NCBI GenBank assembly: GCA_017461365.1
Contig: JAFTYG010000067.1
Span: 1 to 64,000 of the forward strand
Direction of reading: 5' to 3'
Length of the DNA stretch: 64,000 nt
Source: Clostridia bacterium
GTDB lineage: Bacteria; Bacillota; Clostridia; Oscillospirales; CAG-272
Shown here: piece after piece, positions 51,878 to 60,923 of the stretch
Layout: each line of letters opens with the position of its first letter
Numbering within the stretch: the stretch's first letter is position 1
The notes under the pieces: generated by a model
What the model was told of the DNA's origin: nothing
Seen by the model: the letters and a program-made list of their open reading frames with translations, nothing else
The model's database searches: none
Translations under genes and position numbers: made by a program

Positions 51878-52450
51878 ATGCCGCCAAAAGCAAATCTGAC
51901 AAAAGAAAAGATTGCCGAAAAGGCTTTTGAAATATTGCGGAGCGAGGGATACGATGCGCTGAATGCGAGATACCTTGCCGCTTCTCTTGGAGTGTCGACG
52001 ATGCCGTTATTCCATTATTATGAAAATATGGATGAAATAAAAATTGCGGCGATAACGTTGGGCGTTGAAAAATACTGCCGATACATGGAAGACGGTATGG
52101 GAGAGGAATTTCCATTCAAGGGTATAGGCAAGGCATATATAAAATTTGCCAAGGAAGAGCCCAAGCTTTTCAAAATATTTTTTATGACTGCTGATGACAA
52201 GGTAATAGGAGTTCCTAAGAAAGATCCTAAGTACGGAGCGGCATTTGATATTGCGTCAAATATAATGAACGGCAATCAGGACGAAGGCTCTCGAATATTG
52301 AAAAGTATGTGGATATTTGTACACGGTATTGCCTCGCTTGAGGCAACGGGAAAAACTACGTTTGACGAGTTTGAGGTAAATGATATGCTAAGTGACGTAT
52401 TTTGGGGCTTGAAAAATCAGTTGAAATCGGAGGAGAAAAATAATGAGTAA
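51878..52450 (+). CDS. TetR family regulator
   Basis: This is a 190-residue repressor-type protein. The N-terminal helix-turn-helix (about residues 8-55) reads LTKEKIAEKAFEILRSEGYDALNARYLAASLGVSTMPLFHYYENMDEI. The remaining helices form a ligand-binding domain. The ATG at 51878 is chosen behind AGGGGTGA; the longer in-frame start lies within the double operator. It overlaps the exporter ATPase gene by 8 bp. It most likely represses its own operon and is released by the exporter's substrate (inference). Confidence 0.9.
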   Translation: MPPKANLTKEKIAEKAFEILRSEGYDALNARYLAASLGVSTMPLFHYYENMDEIKIAAITLGVEKYCRYMEDGMGEEFPFKGIGKAYIKFAKEEPKLFKIFFMTADDKVIGVPKKDPKYGAAFDIASNIMNGNQDEGSRILKSMWIFVHGIASLEATGKTTFDEFEVNDMLSDVFWGLKNQLKSEEKNNE

Positions 52451-53381
52451 GGTAATAGAGATAAAGGAGCTATGCAAGAGCTTTGGTGAGATCTATGCCG
52501 TGCAGAACGTCAGCTTTTCGGTAGAAAAGGGAAGTCTTTTTGCATTTTTAGGAGTGAACGGAGCAGGCAAGAGCACTACAATTTCTATGATGTGCGGACA
52601 GCTTATGCCAGATAGCGGTGATATATATATTGACGGAAAAAATATTTCATCGGACGCGGATGCCGTAAAAAGCTCTCTTGGAGTGGTATTTCAGGGCTCG
52701 GTGCTCGATAAAGCGTTGACGGTAAAGGATAATCTTAGATACAGGGCGTCGTTATATGGAATTGGCGGACAGGAGTTTGAAGCCCGCGTTGCCGAGCTGT
52801 CGAAGCTTCTCAGTATGTCCGATATACTCAAGCGTCCTTATGGCAAGCTATCGGGCGGACAGAAAAGAAAGGCGGATATTGCGAGAGCGCTTCTTCACCG
52901 ACCTAAGATACTGATACTTGACGAGCCTACAACGGGGCTTGATCCGCAGACGCGGCGTACTGTGTGGGATGTTATAGCTCATCTTCGCAGGACGGAGAAA
53001 ATGACGGTATTGCTTACAACGCATTATATGGAGGAGGCGGCAGACGCGGACAGAGTGGTAATACTCGACGGCGGAAAAATAGTTGCCGAGGGTACGCCCA
53101 TAGAGCTGAAAAATCAATTTACGGGTGATTTTGTGACGCTTTACGGAAAAACGGAAGATGATATAAAGCAGTTGGATATGCCTTACGAAAGGATAGGTGA
53201 CGGATACCGACTAAAGGTCGAAAACACGGCAGAGGCGACAAAGCTTATTTTAAAGACTCCCGAGTTGTTCAGTGACTACGAGATAGTCAAGGGAAAGATG
53301 GATGACGTGTTCCTCGCAGCCACGGGAAAGCGTTTGCATATGGAGGACGGTAACGAAAAAAAGGGTGGTAAGAAAAAATGA
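52443..53381 (+). CDS. ABC exporter ATP-binding protein
   Basis: This 312-residue ATPase is of the DrrA/NatA-like ABC-2 type. Motifs: Walker A GVNGAGKST, Q-loop VFQGSVLD, signature LSGGQKRK, Walker [16 protein letters not shown] and LLTTHYMEEA. A short C-terminal regulatory tail follows (VKGKMDDVFLAATGKRLHMED). It overlaps the TetR gene upstream and the permease downstream (4 bp), so translation is coupled. It probably exports a drug, toxin or lipid-like substrate. Confidence 0.93.
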   Translation: MSKVIEIKELCKSFGEIYAVQNVSFSVEKGSLFAFLGVNGAGKSTTISMMCGQLMPDSGDIYIDGKNISSDADAVKSSLGVVFQGSVLDKALTVKDNLRYRASLYGIGGQEFEARVAELSKLLSMSDILKRPYGKLSGGQKRKADIARALLHRPKILILDEPTTGLDPQTRRTVWDVIAHLRRTEKMTVLLTTHYMEEAADADRVVILDGGKIVAEGTPIELKNQFTGDFVTLYGKTEDDIKQLDMPYERIGDGYRLKVENTAEATKLILKTPELFSDYEIVKGKMDDVFLAATGKRLHMEDGNEKKGGKKK

Positions 53382-54286
53382 AAACAACGGTTACTTTAAT
53401 AAAAAGAAATATAAAGCTGTTTTTTGCGGATAAGGGATTGTTCTTTACATCTTTGATAACACCCGCAATACTGCTTTTGCTTTACGTTACTTTTCTTGAA
53501 AACGTGTACAGAGATAGCTTTACGTCTATTCTTTGCGACGGATTTGGATTTAGTATTTCCGAGGAAATAATCAGCGGATTTGTAGGCGGTCAGCTTATAT
53601 CGTCTCTCCTTGCCGTTACCTGTGTTACGGTTTCGTTCTGTTCCAATATGCTGATGGTGCAGGACAAGATCACGGGAATGACCTCGGATATGCTCGTTAC
53701 TCCCGTAAAGAAGCATATACCTCCGATAAGCTATTACGTTGCAACAGTTGCAGTGACATTTTTTATTTCTCTCATAGCTGTGGCGGGCGGCTTTGTTTAC
53801 ATAGCCGCGATAGGTTGGTATCTGAGCTTTACGGACGTATTGCTGATATTGCTTGACGTATTTCTTCTTGTAATGTTCGGAACTGCGCTTTCGTCGGTGA
53901 TCAATTTCTTCCTTTCTTCTCAGGGGCAGATCTCGGCGGTAGGCTCTATCGTGAGCTCCTGCTACGGCTTTATATGCGGGGCGTATATGCCCATATCTCA
54001 GTTTCCCGAGTGGTTGCAGAAGGTCATCGCGTTTTTGCCCGGTACTTACGGAACATCACTATTGCGCGAACACGCCATTAGAGGCAGTCTTTCTGCCATG
54101 TCCGAGGCGGGAGTATCGGCAGAAGCGGTGGATGCTATGCGTGACGCCGTAGACTGCAATATTTACTTCTTTGAAAACAAGGTTGAGACATGGCAATCCT
54201 ATTTCTTCCTTTGTGTGACCGTTGTTTTGCTCATAGGCGCGTATGTGGCGTTGAATTTTGTGAAGAAAAAAGGAAAAACAAAATAA
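53378..54286 (+). CDS. ABC-2 type exporter permease
   Basis: This 302-residue membrane protein has about six helices and the ABC-2 layout: a cytoplasmic start (TLIKRNIKLFFADKG), a first helix, a large extracytoplasmic loop (YRDSFTSILCDGFGFS), and the later core ending with the short conserved segment GAYMPISQFPEWLQKVIAFLPGTYGTSLLRE. The C-terminal helix is followed by a basic tail. The substrate is not readable. It is the last gene of the TetR-controlled operon. Confidence 0.9.
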   Translation: MKTTVTLIKRNIKLFFADKGLFFTSLITPAILLLLYVTFLENVYRDSFTSILCDGFGFSISEEIISGFVGGQLISSLLAVTCVTVSFCSNMLMVQDKITGMTSDMLVTPVKKHIPPISYYVATVAVTFFISLIAVAGGFVYIAAIGWYLSFTDVLLILLDVFLLVMFGTALSSVINFFLSSQGQISAVGSIVSSCYGFICGAYMPISQFPEWLQKVIAFLPGTYGTSLLREHAIRGSLSAMSEAGVSAEAVDAMRDAVDCNIYFFENKVETWQSYFFLCVTVVLLIGAYVALNFVKKKGKTK

Positions 54287-54289
54287 AAT

Positions 54290-54350
54290 CCAAACCGCTT
54301 TTGCTACGGTAACAACGATAGCGAGAGCGGTTACTTTTATTTTGGATTTG
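54290..54350 (+). terminator. Terminator after the ABC exporter
   Basis: AACCGCT / AGCGGTT inner stem with an inner GCTA/TAGC extension, then ACTTTTATTTT. Flanking TCCAAA/TTTGGA can extend the stem outward. Confidence 0.72.
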
Positions 54351-54374
54351 AGAGAGTCTTTGTGTAAATTCATC

Positions 54375-54403
54375 TTGACATACATCCGAATTTGTGGTAT
54401 AAT
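54375..54403 (+). promoter_or_regulatory. Sigma-A promoter of the symporter gene
   Basis: TTGACA (54375-54380), 17 bp, TATAAT (54398-54403), full consensus, about 30 bp before the start codon. Confidence 0.9.
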
Positions 54404-54433
54404 ATTACATATTTTTTGCATTAGGAGATACAT

Positions 54434-56044
54434 ATGAAAAATCCCGAAATTTTTGTGGTGATGATACTTTATATGTGTGTCGTCATCGGAATAGGAGTTT
54501 ATTTCTATAAAAGAGCTCAGAAGAACTCCGAAAATTACTTTCTCGGAGGACGTTCGCTCGGTCCTTGGGTTGCGGCGATGAGCGCCGAAGCATCGGATAT
54601 GAGCGGTTGGCTTCTTATGGGGCTTCCCGGCGTTGCTTATTGGTGCGGACTTGCCGACGCGTTCTGGACGGCTGTCGGTCTTGCTATAGGTACTTACGTA
54701 AACTGGCTGATCGTTGCCAAGAGACTCAGACATTATTCGCAGATCGCGGGAAACTCGATAACCATTCCCGACTTTTTCAGTAACCGTTTTAAGGAAAAGA
54801 GAAAGATCGTGCTTGGAATTTCTGCAATATTTATCCTCATTTTCTTTACTGTTTACGCATCGAGCTGTTTTGTAACTGTAGGAAAGCTTTTCAGTACGCT
54901 CTTTGAGTTTGATTATCACATAACGCTTATTGTCGGAGCTGTTTTTGTTGTCGCTTATACGCTTATCGGCGGATTTTTGGCAGAAAGCGTGTCCGATTTT
55001 ATGCAGGCTATCGTTATGATACTTGCGCTCGTAGTTATGATCGTTGTCGGTGTCGTCAATGCGGGCGGCTTCGGAGCAGTTATTGACAACGTGAAAAACT
55101 TTGACGGATTTTTGTCTCTGTTCAAGATCGCGTCGCCTACGACCGATGCTAACGGTGTACAGCAGGCACTTGGCGGTGTACCGCTGTTCGGAGAAGCGGG
55201 CGACTACGGATTTTTGAAGATACTTTCCATGCTTGCATGGGGACTCGGATATTTCGGTGTTCCTCAGGTATTGCTCCGCTTTATGGCTATCCGTAAGTCG
55301 AGCGAGATCAGACGTTCAAGGATCATTGCTACTGTATGGTGTGTGATCTCTCTTGCCGCAGCGGTTATGATAGGTATTATAGGAAGAACTCTTCTTCCCA
55401 CCAGTGAGGCTCTTAATACCGCAAGCAATGCGGAAAATATACTTATAGTCCTGTCTACCGAATATTTGCCGTTGATTGTTGCGGGACTTATTATGGCGGG
55501 AATACTTGCGGCGACTATTTCTTCGTCCGACTCGTATCTTCTTATCGCTTCGTCCTCTGTTTCGGTAAATATCTTCAACGGTATCATCAAAAAGGGCAAA
55601 GCTACAGATAAGCAGGTTATGTGGCTGTCGAGGATAGTTCTTGTTATTATAGCCGTTATCGGTGTTATAATGGCGTGGAAGGAAGATAACATCATCTTCA
55701 ATCTCGTGTCCTTTGCATGGGCTGGATTTGGTGCGACCTTCGGTCCTATCATGCTGTTCTCGCTGTTCTGGAAACGCACGACGCGCGCGGGCGCTATTGC
55801 GGGTATGATAACGGGAGGCGTGAGCGTGTTTATCTGGAAGCTTGTGCTTAATAAGTTCCTTTCCGCTACGCTTCCTATCTTCGGTCTTTATGAGCTTCTT
55901 CCCGCGTTCATCCTTTCGAGCATTGCGATCGTTGTTGTTTCGCTTCTTACCAAGAAGAAGCTCGACAATGAGATATTGGACGAGTTTGAAAGAGCTAAGC
56001 GCGGCGAGGTTGACGAGATCGTTTCTGAAAAGGCAAACGGTTGA
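54434..56044 (+). CDS. putP: Sodium/proline symporter
   Basis: This is a 536-residue sodium:solute symporter with about 12-13 helices. It shows SENYFLGGRSLGPWVAAMSAEASDMSGWLLMGLPG near the N-terminus, the IAGNSITIPDFFSNRF segment, the SYLLIASSSVSVN motif in the second half, and FGPIMLFSLFW. This pattern is that of the PutP subgroup, which couples Na+ to proline uptake. The C-terminus is short, charged and cytosolic. The gene is monocistronic, with a strong promoter and a strong terminator. Confidence 0.93.
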   Translation: MKNPEIFVVMILYMCVVIGIGVYFYKRAQKNSENYFLGGRSLGPWVAAMSAEASDMSGWLLMGLPGVAYWCGLADAFWTAVGLAIGTYVNWLIVAKRLRHYSQIAGNSITIPDFFSNRFKEKRKIVLGISAIFILIFFTVYASSCFVTVGKLFSTLFEFDYHITLIVGAVFVVAYTLIGGFLAESVSDFMQAIVMILALVVMIVVGVVNAGGFGAVIDNVKNFDGFLSLFKIASPTTDANGVQQALGGVPLFGEAGDYGFLKILSMLAWGLGYFGVPQVLLRFMAIRKSSEIRRSRIIATVWCVISLAAAVMIGIIGRTLLPTSEALNTASNAENILIVLSTEYLPLIVAGLIMAGILAATISSSDSYLLIASSSVSVNIFNGIIKKGKATDKQVMWLSRIVLVIIAVIGVIMAWKEDNIIFNLVSFAWAGFGATFGPIMLFSLFWKRTTRAGAIAGMITGGVSVFIWKLVLNKFLSATLPIFGLYELLPAFILSSIAIVVVSLLTKKKLDNEILDEFERAKRGEVDEIVSEKANG

Positions 56045-56086
56045 AATGTCGTAGCTTCATAATTTTTAAACTGTAAAAGATGAATA

Positions 56087-56127
56087 ACAGCGTGATGCTC
56101 CTTGCTGAGCGTCACGCTGTTTTTTTA
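56087..56127 (+). terminator. Terminator after putP
   Basis: ACAGCGTGA / TCACGCTGT stem with a 16-nt loop, followed by TTTTTTT. Confidence 0.88.
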
Positions 56128-56170
56128 CGCTTGTTGCAAGAAAAATCATTGTTTTTTTGAGTTTAACATC

Positions 56171-56200
56171 TTGACACGGTCTGCGTATTTATGATATACT
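56171..56200 (+). promoter_or_regulatory. Sigma-A promoter of the second AraC regulator
   Basis: TTGACA (56171-56176), 18 bp, TATACT (56195-56200). Confidence 0.78.
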
Positions 56201-56221
56201 AAAAAAAAGGGGAGTGATGCT

Positions 56222-57157
56222 ATGAGTCCAGACAAAAAGACTGAAAATAAATCCAAGGGATATATGAATGATGATAACGTAAACAGCTTGGGCGAGGACA
56301 TTATCCTTTATGGAAAGGTTCCCGATAACGACGTTATAATAGTTCCCGTAATGGCGGGAATCACCAATCCCGATCCAGATTATTTTGTGCGAAGAACTAC
56401 AAGCACAAGATTGCAGCTCGCCTACGTATTGGAATACGTTATTTCGGGTAAGGGATATATCGACATAGAAGGGAAGAAATATACGCTGAAGGCGGGAGAC
56501 TTCTTTTTGCAAAATCGATATACTAAGGCGTATTATTATTCCGATAAGGACGATCCTTTCAAAAAGATATGGATAACCCTGTACGGTAGCTTTATGAGCG
56601 GTCTTGCAACAACCTACAACATCAATGAGCCATTGCTTTTAGTACGCGCGGATAAAGCGGGTGACTATATTCTTAAATTGCACGAAATAGTAGAGGAGAG
56701 TAATAAGATAGGCTTTGAACAATGCTCCGATAAATTTATGATAGAGCTGCTGAAATTGTTTCAGTATATTGAAAAAATAAGGAAGAGCGAGTATTTGTTG
56801 CGCGGGACTGTAGACTTTCAACAATTGAGCGTATGTATAATCAGACATATCAACGACGAATACCTGAGTGTTGAGTATCTGGTAAATCGTTTCAATATCA
56901 GCTATACTACATTGTACCGTATTTGTATGAAAAATGCAAAAATGTCGCCTCAGCATTATATTGAAGTAATGAAGCTCAATCGTGCAAAGGATATGCTTTT
57001 GGCGAATTCCTTGACGGTGTCGGATATTGCCGAGCGCTTGAACTTTTCTTCAACGGGATATTTTTGTAAGGTTTTCAAGAAAAATGAAGGCTGTTCAGCT
57101 ACGGAATGGAGAAAACGGGCTTTAAGCGCGGATAAAAAAAGGCAGCCGTTGTATTAA
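56222..57157 (+). CDS. AraC family regulator with cupin sensor domain
   Basis: This is a 311-residue regulator. The N-terminal cupin-like sensor (about residues 20-165) has RLQLAYVLEYVISGKGYIDIEGKKYTLKAGDFFL, resembling glycan-sensing AraC proteins. The C-terminal double helix-turn-helix (about 210-305) has LSVEYLVNRFNISYTTLYRICMKNAK and LTVSDIAERLNFSSTGYFCKVFKKNEGCSATEWR. AAAGGGGAG precedes the ATG. It is immediately upstream of the lipoprotein pair at 57.4-60.6 kb, so it may control that pair (inference). It shares no obvious sequence peculiarity with the AraC gene at 521. Confidence 0.9.
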   Translation: MSPDKKTENKSKGYMNDDNVNSLGEDIILYGKVPDNDVIIVPVMAGITNPDPDYFVRRTTSTRLQLAYVLEYVISGKGYIDIEGKKYTLKAGDFFLQNRYTKAYYYSDKDDPFKKIWITLYGSFMSGLATTYNINEPLLLVRADKAGDYILKLHEIVEESNKIGFEQCSDKFMIELLKLFQYIEKIRKSEYLLRGTVDFQQLSVCIIRHINDEYLSVEYLVNRFNISYTTLYRICMKNAKMSPQHYIEVMKLNRAKDMLLANSLTVSDIAERLNFSSTGYFCKVFKKNEGCSATEWRKRALSADKKRQPLY

Positions 57158-57160
57158 GTG

Positions 57161-57205
57161 TAAAAATCATCCACAGCAATTTTTTTTGCTGTGGATGATT
57201 TTTTG
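57161..57205 (+). terminator. Terminator after the second AraC gene
   Basis: AAAATCATCCACAGCAA / TTGCTGTGGATGATTTT is a perfect 17-bp inverted repeat, with T-run on the right and A-run on the left. Confidence 0.92.
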
Positions 57206-57256
57206 CCGTTTTGAAAGAATATTACAAATATTCTTGAAAAAAGATTGAATATTACA

Positions 57257-57285
57257 TTGAAATGAATTTGAGTTAATAGTATAAT
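57257..57285 (+). promoter_or_regulatory. Promoter of the lipoprotein pair
   Basis: TTGAAA (57257-57262), 17 bp, TATAAT (57280-57285). The leader to the start codon is about 97 nt and contains short complementary arms, TAGG...TAAT and ATTATCCTA; no riboswitch class was recognised. Confidence 0.72.
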
Positions 57286-57388
57286 ATGTATAGGTAATCC
57301 AGAAGTAGCTTTGTCGCGATTGGTGAAATTATCCTACCTTGGCAGAGCGATGAAATGGATACAAATTTTAAGAAAGGAGTTTTTTTCT

Positions 57389-58834
57389 ATGAAAAAAACA
57401 ATCAGCCTGCTTCTGTGCGCTATTATGTTGATGTGCGCTTTGGTTGGATGTGCTAAGGATCCCGACAAGAACGATGAGACCAACAACACACCCGATACAG
57501 ACGTAATTGACACAACCACACAGGGCAACGAAGAAACCGAGCACGTTCTGGTTCCCGAGGATTTCGGAGATTCTATGGGATCTGCCAGAAAATTCACAAT
57601 TCTGGTCCGTCAGGGCCGTTGGCGCTACCTGCATTCTGAGGATGATTCGTCCGATCGTGTAGCAAGCTCTGCTTGGAAGAGAAACCAAGCTATCGAAGAG
57701 CTTTATAACATCGATATCGAAGTTAAAGAGCTTGCGGGCGGAAACTTCAGCGATACTCAAAAATGGATCACAGCTCTTCTTGGAGCAAACGGCGAGTACG
57801 ACCTTTGTATGGCCGAGTATTGGATGGGACTCGGACTTGAGGGACTTCTGACAAACATTCTCGAATGCGAAGAGATAGACCTCTCTCTTGATTACTACTA
57901 TCGGGATTGGAATGACAACCTTACAGTTAACGGAAAGCTTTTCGAGCTGACAGGTGACGTTACCAACGAGATGGTTGAACAGCTTGAGGTCATCTACTAC
58001 AACAAGGCTATCGCAGATGAACTTCAGCTTGATCTTTACAAGCTTGTAGACGAAGGCAATTGGACACTTGAAGAAATGGACAAGATCATTAAGGATGCTC
58101 AGAAGGGCCTTGATGATGAGGATGTCTCCAATAACGTATATGGCGCAATGTACGACATTCACTCTCTGCGTACAGGCATTATGTCCTTGGGACTTGAGCT
58201 TGTTGAGCCTACCGATAACGGCTTCTACGTTATCGTAGAGGATCAGACAAGAAACATCCGCGTAGCGGAAGAGTTCACTAAGTTTATCCATCAGGCAGGC
58301 GTTGACTATTCGTCTGCGACCTGCAGAAGCCGCGACACGAGCCTCTTTGTAAACGGACAGTCGCTCTTCTTCGCAACATCTCTTCTTATCGGTGAGAGAA
58401 TGAAGCCCGAGATAAGCGGTTGGGACTACGGTGTAGTTATCGCGCCCAAGCTCGACGCTGAGGATGACTATTATGCAACCGTTTACGGTTGTACACCTCT
58501 CGCTATCCCCAAATCCGTAAAGAGTACACACGTTTCGGCTACTGTCCTTGACGCAATGAACTATATGGGTGAGGAAAGTAACATTCGTTCCTTCTACGAC
58601 ATCGTTCTTCTCGGTCAGGTTGCTGACAAGGCAGACGACGTAAGAATGATCGAGTTTGCAAGAGGTATGATCACTACAAATATCGCTTGTATCTTCGACG
58701 AGGGTAAGATAGACCTTCAGTGTCAGTATGCTAACGTAGCTGTTGCAGGAAACAAGCCTATCTCCAGTAACCTTGCTACCATTATAGATAACGCCGGTTC
58801 ATACCTTGATACTATTTTGGAGAAATATCAATGA
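57389..58834 (+). CDS. Extracellular solute-binding lipoprotein, orphan
   Basis: This 481-residue lipoprotein has a lipobox (ALVGC), an Asp/Asn/Thr-rich linker, and then a large family-1-like binding fold (FTILVRQGRWRYL, NQAIEELYNIDIEVKEL, YDLCMAEYWMGLG, VIYYNKAIADELQLD). It resembles carbohydrate-binding proteins of ABC importers. The ATG at 57389 follows AAAGGAG; the in-frame upstream region has no relation to the signal. No permease or ATPase genes are near. Its stop codon overlaps the next start (ATGA), so the next product is made with it. The ligand is unknown. Confidence 0.85.
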   Translation: MKKTISLLLCAIMLMCALVGCAKDPDKNDETNNTPDTDVIDTTTQGNEETEHVLVPEDFGDSMGSARKFTILVRQGRWRYLHSEDDSSDRVASSAWKRNQAIEELYNIDIEVKELAGGNFSDTQKWITALLGANGEYDLCMAEYWMGLGLEGLLTNILECEEIDLSLDYYYRDWNDNLTVNGKLFELTGDVTNEMVEQLEVIYYNKAIADELQLDLYKLVDEGNWTLEEMDKIIKDAQKGLDDEDVSNNVYGAMYDIHSLRTGIMSLGLELVEPTDNGFYVIVEDQTRNIRVAEEFTKFIHQAGVDYSSATCRSRDTSLFVNGQSLFFATSLLIGERMKPEISGWDYGVVIAPKLDAEDDYYATVYGCTPLAIPKSVKSTHVSATVLDAMNYMGEESNIRSFYDIVLLGQVADKADDVRMIEFARGMITTNIACIFDEGKIDLQCQYANVAVAGNKPISSNLATIIDNAGSYLDTILEKYQ

Positions 58835-60636
58835 TGAGATCGGGCAAGATATTGTTTAAGCTTATTGCCGCTCTTCTTGCGATGATGATGGCTCTTTCGT
58901 TTGTCGCTTGTACAGATACAGGCGACGGCGAGGAAAGCGAGAACAGCGAATCCCAGTCCGAAATCGACACTACTGTAGGCGAAGTACCCTTAACGCTCTT
59001 CGCTAACGGTGAAACAAATTTTAAGATCATCTATCCCGAAAATTGCGACGATGCGATCTTCTCCGCTGTAAGAATGCTGGCAACGGCGTTCGAGGAATGC
59101 GGCGGTACTGAGATCGAATACGAAGGCGATTTTATTCCGAGAGATGAAGAGCCCGACAGCGAGGCTTATGAAATACTTATCGGTGACACTAACCGTCCCG
59201 AGACACAGGCGCAGAAAGAATATCTTAAGGATCAGACAGGATATACTATCGTGCGCGAGGGTAATAAGCTCGTATTGTTCGGCTATACGGTAACAGCAAC
59301 TGTCAATGCGGTCAACTACTTTGCAAGAAATTACATAAGAGAGCCTGCAAACGCTGCTGAGGGCGGACAGCTTACAGAGCTTTTGTTCTGGGCAGAGGAC
59401 GAATACGTTTATCAGAAGGAATTTGCAATAAAGACTCTTACGATAAACGGAACAGAGCTCTCCGATTGCAAGATAGTAGTTCCTGCGACGGGTTACGTTG
59501 AAAAATACATAGCTCAGGTTTTTTGCCGCCACCTCCTTCGCTATTATGGTATGGCACCTGAAATAGTGACCGATGCAGAGGCAGCGGGCGAGTGTGAATT
59601 CAGAATAGGTAAGACCAACAGAACAACGATCACTGCAGAGGACGGGAAGTATAACATAGCGATAGGTGACAGCGGACTTGATGCCGTTGCTAATAGCTTT
59701 ATGGGTTATGCAGACATTCTCACTGCGCTTCAGCGTAAGGTTATTACCTATACAAGATCCGAGCTTGCTCTTAAGACTGGGGACACTTGGACGGGAGACG
59801 CATCTTCGCCCACACTTGATCAGAGCGGAGATCTTACTGTTATATTCCACAACGTTCTCGGATATCAGAGCGAGTACGTTGTTGCGAACAGAGCAGAGCT
59901 TGCTTTGCAGATATATCTTGAGTACGCTCCCGAGGTAATATGCCTCGAAGAGTTTGGCGCAAAATATCGTAGCGGCGCGGCTACGCTTATCAGCGGACTT
60001 CGCAATTCGGGTTACGTTGAGGTAAGCGACAGCGGAAACGGAGTAGGAAATCCTATTTTCTACGACTCTAAAAAACTGGATCTTATCGAAAAGGGCTACA
60101 AAGCATCAAGAAACGGAGACAAGGGAACTACTTGGGTGGTCCTTGAGGTAAAGAGCAGTGGAAAGCGCTTTGCCGTTACCAATTCTCACTTTGCGGCAAA
60201 TTCCAATGCGAATAATGACGCAGAGCTCGGCAACGAGTACAGAAAGGCAGATGCCGCTACTGCGGTTTCCGTATATGATGCTATCAAAGCAAAGTATGCT
60301 GATATTCCGATATTCGTTGGCGGAGACTTCAACAGCGCTCTTGGCTCTGATCCTTACAAGGTGCTTACAGACGGTGGTTTGACAAGTGTCCGTGACACAG
60401 CGGTAAAGACTACCGAGTATAGCGCGCAGAACGGTCATCCCGATTACAACAAGGACTATGGCTATTATGAGCTGAGCTCGTTCAAGTTCAACGCGGGCGA
60501 GAATGCTATAGACCACATTATGACAGGCGGAAATATGACAGGCGTTACAGTTCTTGAGTACGGACTTTCAAACGACAAGGTAAGCTGTACGCTCAGCGAC
60601 CACCTGCCTCAGCTCCTTTCCGTTAAGCTTTCTTGA
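58831..60636 (+). CDS. EEP-family phosphohydrolase lipoprotein with two glycosidase-associated domains
   Basis: This 601-residue lipoprotein has a lipobox (SFVAC) and an acidic Ser/Glu linker. Residues about 60-185 and about 205-325 are two copies of a domain related to the N-terminal alpha/beta domain of GH20/GH67 enzymes: EILIGDTNRPE in the first is matched by EFRIGKTNRTT in the second, each followed by a VNAVNYF or VANSFM helix. Residues about 334-600 form an endonuclease/exonuclease/phosphatase domain (ICLEEFG, NSHFAANS, GGDFNSALG and terminal SDHLPQ). It may cut phosphodiesters of nucleic acids, sugar phosphates or lipids outside the cell. It is translationally coupled to the binding lipoprotein. 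Confidence 0.85.
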   Translation: MMRSGKILFKLIAALLAMMMALSFVACTDTGDGEESENSESQSEIDTTVGEVPLTLFANGETNFKIIYPENCDDAIFSAVRMLATAFEECGGTEIEYEGDFIPRDEEPDSEAYEILIGDTNRPETQAQKEYLKDQTGYTIVREGNKLVLFGYTVTATVNAVNYFARNYIREPANAAEGGQLTELLFWAEDEYVYQKEFAIKTLTINGTELSDCKIVVPATGYVEKYIAQVFCRHLLRYYGMAPEIVTDAEAAGECEFRIGKTNRTTITAEDGKYNIAIGDSGLDAVANSFMGYADILTALQRKVITYTRSELALKTGDTWTGDASSPTLDQSGDLTVIFHNVLGYQSEYVVANRAELALQIYLEYAPEVICLEEFGAKYRSGAATLISGLRNSGYVEVSDSGNGVGNPIFYDSKKLDLIEKGYKASRNGDKGTTWVVLEVKSSGKRFAVTNSHFAANSNANNDAELGNEYRKADAATAVSVYDAIKAKYADIPIFVGGDFNSALGSDPYKVLTDGGLTSVRDTAVKTTEYSAQNGHPDYNKDYGYYELSSFKFNAGENAIDHIMTGGNMTGVTVLEYGLSNDKVSCTLSDHLPQLLSVKLS

Positions 60637-60670
60637 CGGGGGAACATTTGAATAGCAAAGCTTACTTTAT

Positions 60671-60818
60671 AGCCTCCCTCCGAGAGGGAGGGGGACCACG
60701 AAGTGGTGGAAGGAGCCGGCGGAACTATATCGTTCTACTTAAAAAGAGTGATAATCCTTAGTAACGCATTCTCCTCCACCCGCTAACGCGGGAGCCCCCT
60801 CTCGGAGGGAGCCAAGGA
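60671..60818. repeat. Palindromic intergenic repeat element (about 148 bp)
   Basis: The two ends are imperfect inverted copies (CTCCCTCCGAGAGGG...GGAAGGAG against CTCCTCCACC...CCCTCTCGGAGGGAG). Each end carries a small hairpin (CCACgaaGTGG on the left, CCCGCtaacGCGGG on the right). Between them is a non-repetitive AT-rich core. Miniature elements of this style are frequent between genes of gut Clostridia in my general knowledge. No protein is encoded. The element lies between the EEP gene and the first GLUG protein; most of the rest of that gap is AT-rich. Confidence 0.82.
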
Positions 60819-60923
60819 TGCGGAACGAACAAAAAGCTATTCTAATTTAAACCTTGGCAAACCCTTTAAATTTTAAAAGTTTTTTTTAAAAAACAAAAAT
60901 AAAATAAAAAAAGGAGAAACAAG

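Noticed and set aside
57290..57388. Riboswitch in the leader of the solute-binding lipoprotein
   Set aside because: Short complementary arms exist, but the leader is too short and lacks any class consensus I recognise.
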